Under the pieces are notes generated by a model. The model did no database searches. It had not been told where the DNA came from and worked only from the letters and a program-made list of their open reading frames with translations. The position numbers and the translations under genes are program-made. Of a DNA stretch of 64,000 bases, positions 56,401 to 64,000 are shown one piece after another. Location of the stretch: NCBI GenBank assembly GCA_029706075.1, contig JAINUG010000037.1:736501-800500 (forward strand), given 5' to 3'. Origin of the DNA: Aldrovandia affinis. Taxonomy: Eukaryota; Chordata; Actinopteri; Notacanthiformes; Halosauridae. Each line of letters begins with the position of its first letter. The stretch's first letter is position 1.

Positions 56401-58991
56401 AGACGCATTGAGTCTTAACCCAGAACATGGCGAAGCACAGGGACGCTCGTCCCACCCCCACCCCCGGGGTCTGCAGTCTTCAGCCGCGACACTGCCTAAG
56501 CTGACGTTTGGTGTTAACTTTTTGAATTAGTAAGTGATTGAATAATGAAGGCTTTTAAATAAAAAAAATGTAAATAAAAAAAGCCATTCTATAGCGTTGT
56601 CGTGTCCTCACGAGGAACAGAACCCCCACCCCCACGGAAAACGGTTCCTCCGCGTGATTGTGGGCTCTTTTGTTTGGTTTGTCATCGGAGTATTGTGCCT
56701 CGGTGTCGACCCATGCTCCACTTTGCTACTGCCGTATGCACTTTTTTTTTTTCCACAAAAGGGAATTTCAGGACACCCTCTCTTCTGTTCGGTTGTTTTA
56801 CCTTCTCCTAATTGCCCTCAGGTGGGGTGCCCGCGGTGCTGGCGCTCTGCTCAGGATGAAGTGGTGCGTGAGGCCAGAGTGCCTGACGCGGACGTGGGGG
56901 TTGTCTTTATTCCCCTCAGCGCGTACCTAACAGCTGGTTGTAATTGAGGAGAAACATCCAGTGATGGAGTTAGCAGAACAGAATATAGACTGCCTGTACT
57001 GGGGCCAATTGTGAAAAATAAATTCACCCAAAAAAGTAATGTGTCCTTGTAACGAAATGTGGTGGGGGAGAGTAATGCGTGCATGTGTGCGTGCGTGCAT
57101 GCGTGCATGCATGCGTGTGTTGGGCACCGGGGGATGAGTCATGCTTTGCGTTGGTAAAAATAGGCAGGGAGAGACTCGGGGAAGCAGTGAAACTGCTGCC
57201 GACGGCCCGCGTGCGTTTCCCTTGTCCTGGCTCGCACCCACCGCTGCTGCTGCAGGACAGGAAGGCCGCCAGCCAGCTGCCATGGGTCCTCGCCTGGGCG
57301 CCACCGTTTATTCCATGCCGAGGGTAAGATCCTGCGCTGCAGCTGGGGGCGATCGACGCCAGAGGGGTTGCTTCTGATCCCTGACTTGTTTCGGCACCCC
57401 TCTCTCTTTCTCTCCCTCTCTCTCGCTCCCCTCCCCCTTTCTCCGAATCGTTCCATTGTTTGCGCTCAGACTGACCGAGGACCCGTAGCAATACCGTCTC
57501 CAGTATGCCCAGCGCATTGTGGCAGGAGCCCATACGCAGACCGCTGTCAGTGCAAACACCGACGGGTGTTGCTCCTCGTGATGTCATCCTCTTCCCTCTC
57601 CTGCACTGTAAACATGGAAAATGTGCTGTTTTTTGGTAGCTCTTTTATAGCCATGATCTTTCTGCATTTCATTTTGATGTCAAACTGTGGGTTTCCTCAG
57701 CGTCCTCCTGCCTTTACTACCTAGTACATTTGGTCAGCAGACCCTGCTAGATTACTATGAAATGCTTCACAACAATTCTAATGATGATGATAATCCATCT
57801 TGTGTTCACTTGGGTGGACTCGATGCCTTCCCCTGAGATGACATTGAGGTTATCTTAAGACTTCTTTGTTCTCGTGTGCCTATTCCTCCTAGTTTGGACC
57901 TTTAGCAAATTTAGATTTTAATTAAAATTTTATTTCTTTCATTTAAACATGTGTCTATTCTTCCTAGTTTGTTTTAGCTGATTCAGATTTTTCTTTCTAA
58001 AGCGCCCTGGGTTGTTCGCAGAAGAGCTACAAGCTTTTTGTATTGTATTGATCTTTTAAAATGGTGGATTTAAAAAAAGTTTATCGGGTTGCTATTTCCC
58101 TGTGGCAGTACAACTTATGTGGAAATAAATAACCGATCTCCTTGGGAACAGACAAATACGCACACACATTTTCAGCACAACTTCTTTTTTTTCTTTTTCT
58201 TTTTGTATTCTTAAAAAAGAATTTTCAACCACATTTTCAGCACTTCTCTCAAAGTTTTCAACCTCGAGCTCTAGGGGTCAAAGAATGGTTAAATAAATGA
58301 TTTTGTCCGCATGACATTTACTCTGCTTTGATATAATTTTGCCGTTTACACCGTGACAAATGTCTGGAGGACAACAGCAAAATTAGCTAGCCAAATAGAA
58401 AATGTGCAGCACTAGCATAAACGTTGGCACTTCACCAGGTTGTCAATTTACAATGCGAAATCGACATCTAATTGAGGCTGGCCGCTAATCTGGTAAATTG
58501 CACGTGCAGGAGTCCGCTATACTGTTTGGTTTCAAGGGGTGACCACTGTTGCTTTGGTCAAAAGACATTGGCAATCGTAACATTTGGCAGTATAACACTG
58601 ATATAAAAGTGGGTTTTTTTCTTCTTTGCACAAAAGGGAGTTGCCATTGTAAATTTTCAGGTACTAGTGGCTGCATCTTGTGTAGTCTGTTCAAGAATGT
58701 TAATGGCATACGCTAAATGCTTCATCCCTCCGGGCACGATTCCTGCTGAATTTTGAGAAATGTTCTGTGGCGTACTGTAAAAATGTCCAACATGAAGCAG
58801 ATATCAATGGAGCTTCAGGCCTCTCTTCTGTGCCAGCGTGGATCCTGAAATGAGACCCCGAAGCAAGACGTGTATTGGAAGGTGTCCGGGAGGTTTGACA
58901 CATCTCTATGTGAATGCTGTGCTCAATCAAGGGAACATCTTGGCCTTGCATCGCATTGCTATGTGAGTTCTTTTAAGATTAATTTTGTTTT

Positions 58992-59350
58992 GGGGCCTCC
59001 CGCTTGGTCCAGTGGTTACAACGCTCAACACTGGCCATGGAGACCGGGGTTCAATTCCCCATCCCGCTCTGGCCGGGAGTGCCACCAGGGGGCGGAGATC
59101 CGCCCCAGGGAAGGGGGAGGGAAGCCGACAGGACGTTCGCTGCGCATAAGAGTGGCCCTGTAGTACTGGGTTACGGTCGACGGCCTGGCGAGTGCCGTCT
59201 CGGAGGAGACGTTACTTTGCCTTCGTCACTACCGGTCGCAGGACTACGGCAGCGAACTCACATTACTAGGGGGGGATTGACATAAAATAGCGGGTCTAAT
59301 TGGCTACTAAATTGGGAGAAAATGGGATAAGATCAGAAACAAAATCTTTA
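58992..59350 (+). mobile_element. tRNA-derived SINE, full length
   Basis: Head GGGGCCTCCCGCTTGGTCCA with TCCAGTGGTTACAACGC (box A-like) and GGGGTTCAATTCCCC (box B-like). The body and tail TAATTGGCTACTAAATTGGG are shared with 41241-41511. Confidence 0.78.
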
Positions 59351-60093
59351 TTTAAAAATAAATAAAAAATTGTTTCTGTACAGCTAGTCAGATACAAACA
59401 GAGCCAGTTCTGGGAAATTGAGCATTCGGCCCAGGAACTCCACCTGGTTTATGCAGGGTGGTCGTGATTGGACGTAGTCTGAAGCACTTCCCTGATTTCA
59501 TACCGTTCCCTCAAGATGGCCAATTACAAAGACCTTTAAACCACCGAGCCAATCGGAAAGGAGGAGGGGGTGACTTGCGTTGCGTCAAGGAGTTGAGACT
59601 CAACATTGTAGCAGATGCAGTGGAGACGGAACTTTCAGCGTTCTTTATTCCAAAATGATGGGGGGCATCCATAAATACAATTTTTTGATCCCAAAACGGA
59701 ATCAAAGCTTCTACAAATTGTTGGTTGAAGTTTGACCCAAACTTGTTTATTTACTTTGGATTGTGGACCTCCGAGCCAACGCTGCCTTGCCGCCGCCTGC
59801 CGTTCCTCAGTGTTCATTTTGTTCTCCTCACGCAGACTCGACGTAGGAAAAGATGTGCAGCTCCTGTTTGTACTGGCTCATCTTCTACCATAAGAAATGT
59901 TAACTGAGAATCAGAGTCTTGTCTCGTCAAGGGGCTTTGGATCGGCGTGTGGATGGCCTTTACAACGTCTTGCCCTGTGGCTCTTATAGAGCAATTCGAT
60001 TTAAATCCTAACATCAACAATGCAAAAACCCTATTATTACATTGGCTTTTGAAAACAAGCTCTGTGAGTTCAAGAGGCTTTTAGTAAATACCC

Positions 60094-60095
<2 letters not shown>

Positions 60096-60142
<47 letters not shown>
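60096..60142. repeat. (CA)n microsatellite
   Basis: About 23 CA units. Confidence 0.9.
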
Positions 60143-60143
<1 letters not shown>

Positions 60144-60251
60144 GACAGTGGAAAACCATTGACACATGGTGTTTGTCCCATGCAGAGGAAGGGGGGGAAA
60201 CGCAGAGGATGCAGCGAGCTGAAGCGGTGTGTGTGATTTGAGTTACAGTAG

Positions 60252-60253
<2 letters not shown>

Positions 60254-60297
<44 letters not shown>
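60254..60297. repeat. (CT)n microsatellite
   Basis: About 22 CT units, 110 bases from the CA array. Confidence 0.9.
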
Positions 60298-60299
<2 letters not shown>

Positions 60300-60959
60300 C
60301 TGCTGGCCTGACAGGTCCCGGACATGTCTGAACACATTTTCAGCTAGCGGTGTTGCATAAGCTGTACAGAAGGATGAAAAGACGTGAGGGTGGGGGCGGG
60401 GGGGGGGGGGGGGTTTAGGGGGTACAGTGGAGAGCTGTGGTTACTTTTAGGAATGTTTCCTTGCGAGTCACTGGCACTGCAGTAGTCCAGAAACAAGAGA
60501 ACTTCTCGCACAGCAGGAAAACCTTTTGGACTGATAAAAAAAAAAACGTATAGATATCTATCCTCCCCTTATCTGTGCTTGCACGTCTGAGATCAAGATG
60601 ACTATTCTGTCGTTGAGAGTTGAAACTAGCCGGTAGATGTACGTATTTGTTATGTATAGGAGCGCTGCGCTGTTGCTCTGTGCTGTTCTGTGGTGCTTTT
60701 TATTTAGGATTAAGCAGTGATTTCATAAATATCCTTGTCATTCTTGTTTTGTTGCTTTTCCTTAATCGAGCAGTCTTTTGTAGGCATTTATGTGGGTCAC
60801 GTAGGGTTAAGGGTTGGCACGGTGGTGCCAGGTCATTGGGGGGTGTGAACAACTGAAAAAGGATGGTCTGTTTAATAGAAAATCATCTTTAACATTTTTT
60901 GAAAATACCACCTGTTACCATTCAACTGGTAACCTGTTAACTGTTTCACTAACGTGGCT

Positions 60960-61105
60960 GTGGTTCTCTGTGGCTCAGTTGGTAGAGCACGGCATTACCA
61001 ACGTTTAGGTTGTGGGTTCAATCCCCACTGGGGCCACATATACTGAAAATGTATGCATTCACTACTGTAAGTCGCTTTGGATAAAAGTGTCTGCTAAATG
61101 GCATA
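60960..61105 (+). mobile_element. tRNA-derived SINE
   Basis: Reads GTGGCTCAGTTGGTAGAGCA then GTGGGTTCAATCCCC (box A and box B), and ends GTAAGTCGCTTTGGATAAAA followed by GTGTCTGCTAAATGGC. Resembles SINEs common in salmonids and other teleosts. It is not a tRNA gene because the acceptor stem does not close and a SINE tail follows. Confidence 0.7.
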
Positions 61106-63243
61106 TATTATTATATTATCTTTACCTCAGAAGGCTACTGCATAAGTTATTTTAAATTCGATCATAATTGGGAAAAATTATAGGGCATTTATGTCCTTGT
61201 GCACTTGTCACTCTCTGAAAATGTCAGTATATCACAGCCTTAATACTTTCTTTCATTCTTTCTTACAAATCAATTGTATAACGATGGCAGAACTCAAAGT
61301 ATTTAAGGCTCAGGCAGCTAGCTAGCTATTAGAATTGTCTAGCTATAGGACATTGTTTGCAGACCAACATAGCTCAAATAGTATAGTTTTGCACCAGTTT
61401 GGGTAGGATACAAATCAGCCTCCCATTTAATCATGTTGACTGGTGAGTTCACATTAACAACGGTAGTTGGGATGTGTCAGAATGTTTGAATTTTGAATAT
61501 TTTCGTGGGTGTTTAGTATTTCAATGAAGTCTTTTAAAAAATGATTTAAGCTGCTTATTAATCTTTTAGTGTAATTGTGACTAACAAGCACTAAGCAAGT
61601 GATAATTGCTCTCTATTTGTTATAAAATGCATTACACACTTACACACTAGTGATGCGAAGCAAAATGCATCATTCATTGTCACTGACCTGTGTCCCAGCT
61701 TTTGAGTCAGGACACCAGTAAGGTTTTCTCCCCTTAGGAGAAAAGAAAAATACCAATATTTAAGGTCACATTTGGCCTAAATCACATCTAAATAGACTTT
61801 GTCACCTCTCTTCTTCTATTCTGGGCCTCTTTATAAAAAAAGCATGTTATCTTCAGCATTGTCAAGCTGAAGATCAAATGAACTGGCGGTATCCTACACT
61901 ATAATTTTACACTATAAAATGTAGGCTAGCTACAAACTAACGTTGACAGTTATTTGCAATCTCTGTTACCCGCCTTTCAGAGACAGCGGGTCGCTGCGGT
62001 GGTGCATCCAAATTAATAAAATAAAATCTACATCCACAAGAACGCCGAATCTGGTAGCACATGCCGTGTAAGAAATATGAAACAGACACTGCAGCAGATG
62101 AACTTTTTTTCACTGTGATAGCCTATTTTACATTTATTTTATGGCACCGCCTAGTATCAGTCGGCGCAGACACTGCAGCGGTTAAAGCTCCTTTATTAAT
62201 GGCAAATATCTTTTAGGCACTTGAAGAAAACACTTAGGCGGCCCACCAAAGCATTAGACAGGCAGGGAAAACCCTGCAAAGAGGAGGAGGAAACCCCAGT
62301 GTTCTGGGATCACTTCTTTGCTCTGGTTGGCAGAGAACCACGCAGCTCTTTCTAGGGAATGGAAACGCTCTCGGACTACAATGCTCTTGTTGTCAGTGCT
62401 CTTGTGCACCATACACGCGTGTGTGGATAGGCTGGATTTCCCTTGTTGTTTTCAGAGCCCTGTGGACATTTCTCTGTACGTTGCGTTGAGAGACTTGCTA
62501 TACGTGGCTCGCTCGCAAACGGGATGGCAAAGATACAAATCTTAAGTCCCGGAGCCACAAATGAGTTGAATTCTGCAGGCGAGGCTGTGTGAGAATGTGT
62601 TTTGTTTTTTTGTCAATTGCTACCCGCCGTCCCAGAATAGCACTTGAAGAAACACTGCATTTTCTTCCCCTCCTCAGTTTATATCAGACTTGTGTTTTCC
62701 TCGCTTGCCCTGTAGGTGTGTGTGTAGCCTGTCTGTATCTAGTCGGACCATGGCTTGGAGCCCTGGCTCGCCGACTGCCTTCCACTACACTTGACTCCAT
62801 CCAGATGCTCGGGGCCCTGCACATAAGCTGTTGTGCAGAGTGCCGTTTAGAAAGATTGAGAGGCACACCGCAGAGCTTTGGCCCGGGGGCTGCATTTGTT
62901 TCGGCTGTGAGGGGGAGGGGGTCGGTGGTTGGGGGTGGATAGGGTTGCCGTTTAACGCATGCCCTAGAAATGGGGAGACTTGGCTGGATGGGTTCGATGA
63001 GACCCTGGCGCAAACTGGACCCGGTGACATGCTGCGGGTGCGGAGGAAATGGTGTCTCGAACGCAACCAGATGTTTTGAGCCGCAGGTCTGGACGCTTCA
63101 TAGAGTCGAGATTCAGAGGAACGCTGAAGCCTGGCCTCGGATTCTCATTTGTTCTTCCTGGAAGGGGGTTGGTGTAGTCAGAATACACTGACATTCTTCA
63201 TTCAGGCCTTTCTGTTTATTATTATGCCCTGCTACTAGTTATA

Positions 63244-64000
63244 CAGTGAAGGAAATAAGTATTTGATCCCTTGCCGATTTTGTAAGTTTGCCCACTGACA
63301 AATAAATGAACAGTATAATTTTAATGTTAGGTCTATTTTAACAGTGAGAGACAGAATATAAAATCCAGAAAATCACATTATATAAAAGATATAAATTGAT
63401 TTGCATTTGATTGTGTGAAATAAGTATTTGATCCCCTAGCAAAACATGACTTAATACTTGGTGGAGAAATCCTTGTTGGCAAGCACAGAGGTCAGACGTT
63501 TCTTGTAGTTGGTCACCAGGTTTGCGCACATCTCAGGAGGGATTTTGGTCCACTGCTCTTTGCAGATCCTCTCCAAATCCTTAAGGTTTCGAGGCTGTCG
63601 CTTGGCAACTCGAAGCTTCAGCTCCCTCCACAGATTTTCTATGGGATTAAGGTCCGGAGACTGGCTAGGCCACTCCATGACCTTAATGTGCTTCTTCTTG
63701 AGCCACTCCTTTGTTGCCTTGGCCATATGTTTTGGGTCATTGTCCTGCTGGAAGACCCATCCATGACCCATTTTCAGTGTCCTGGCTGAGGGAAGGAGGT
63801 TGTCGCCCAAGATTTCACGGTACATGGCCCCGTCCATCCTCCCCTCGATGTGGTGAAGTCGTCCTGTCCGCTTAGCAGAGAAACACCCCCAAAGCATAAT
63901 GTTTCCACCTCCATGCTTGACGGTGGGGATGGTGTTCTTGGGGTCATAGTCAGCATTTCTCTTCCTCCAAACACGGGGAGTCGAGTTGATGCCAAAGAGC
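63244..64000 (-). mobile_element. Tc1/mariner DNA transposon, right-edge partial copy
   Basis: The terminal repeat begins CAGTGAAGGAAATAAGTATT right after a TA dinucleotide (63242-63243), the Tc1 target. The antisense transposase frame is open from the window edge at 64000 to the stop at 63451 (about 182 codons). It includes [20 protein letters not shown], the second catalytic Asp in FQQDNDPKH and the Glu in [11 protein letters not shown]. The N-terminal half lies beyond the window, so intactness is undetermined. Confidence 0.9.
63451..64000 (-). CDS. Tc1-like transposase, C-terminal part
   Basis: DDE-family transposase that cuts and pastes its own element at TA sites. The visible part runs from [20 protein letters not shown] through [15 protein letters not shown] and [14 protein letters not shown] to [10 protein letters not shown]. 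The second D and the final E of the catalytic triad are present with no stop between. The HTH domain and the first catalytic Asp fall outside the window. Confidence 0.88.
   Translation of the reverse strand, partial: LFGINSTPRVWRKRNADYDPKNTIPTVKHGGGNIMLWGCFSAKRTGRLHHIEGRMDGAMYREILGDNLLPSARTLKMGHGWVFQQDNDPKHMAKATKEWLKKKHIKVMEWPSQSPDLNPIENLWRELKLRVAKRQPRNLKDLERICKEQWTKIPPEMCANLVTNYKKRLTSVLANKDFSTKY

Larger units (their letters stand above)
52434..64000. other. first intron of the downstream gene (to window end)
   Basis: TAGC-motif cluster (52434-53460), SINEs (58992-59350, 60960-61105), (CA)n at 60096-60142, (CT)n at 60254-60297, and the Tc1 transposon from 63244. The rest is AT-rich unique DNA. 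No coding exon recognised. Confidence 0.5.

Noticed and set aside
57890-58045. LINE 3' tail
   Set aside because: Only a short AAAGCGCCCTGGGTTGTTCG-like resemblance; too weak to call.
60960-61030. tRNA gene candidate
   Set aside because: Box A and B are present, but no closed acceptor stem, and it continues into a SINE tail; the same holds for the heads at 37945, 31480 and 58992.
62150-62290. Repeat-like segment with GGCGGCCCACCAAAGCATTA
   Set aside because: It looks familiar from other fish genomes, but I could not assign ends or family.
54000-64000. Coding exons of ctdspl2
   Set aside because: No MRLRTRK-like start or HAD-phosphatase DLDETL motif was found, so none is annotated.

Overview
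The window is vertebrate genomic DNA and almost certainly from a teleost fish. It has multi-exon genes with GT-AG introns, large noncoding spacers, many TG/CA and CT microsatellites, Tc1-type DNA transposons with fish-typical terminal repeats, and tRNA-derived SINEs. The species cannot be named from sequence alone. No operon, CRISPR array, phage or other bacterial-type feature is present, and no retroviral or other capsid-bearing element was recognised.

Three host genes lie head-to-tail on the + strand. (1) Positions 1-24765 hold the 3' part of an ENTREP/FAM189-family gene, best assigned to entrep2 (fam189a1). Nine exons (2896-24286) encode 642 residues: the last extracellular loop, the fourth membrane span, a cytoplasmic tail with three PPxY motifs, and the conserved C-terminus. 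The earlier exons lie left of the window. (2) Positions 28502-47513 hold a complete golm2 (casc4) coding region in ten exons, 480 residues, encoding a type II Golgi membrane protein with a luminal coiled coil and acidic tail. All ten exon joins keep frame. (3) Around 52200-52433 there is a CpG-rich, NRF1-motif-bearing untranslated first exon followed by a long intron to the window end. From position and orientation this is probably ctdspl2, but no coding exon of that gene is visible.

The spacers hold most of the structural interest. A tRNA-headed SINE family with a shared 3' tail has five copies, one 5'-truncated copy bounded by a perfect 16-bp target duplication. Tc1-like elements occur as deletion derivatives, a MITE-sized form, and a copy at the right edge with an open transposase frame. 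Clusters of TAGCTAGC-type motifs flank the 5' ends of both golm2 and the downstream gene. Several exons are hugged by TG or CT simple repeats, and the acceptor of golm2 exon 4 lies in a SINE plus (TG)n context.

Functionally, ENTREP proteins are endosomal membrane adaptors that recruit NEDD4-family E3 ligases through PPxY motifs, GOLM2 is a Golgi membrane protein, and CTDSPL2 is a phosphatase. There is no sign that the three act in one pathway; the arrangement looks like conserved synteny. I found no clearly new biological system. The best leads are the SINE-derived splice context, the SINE family and the promoter-associated TAGC clusters.
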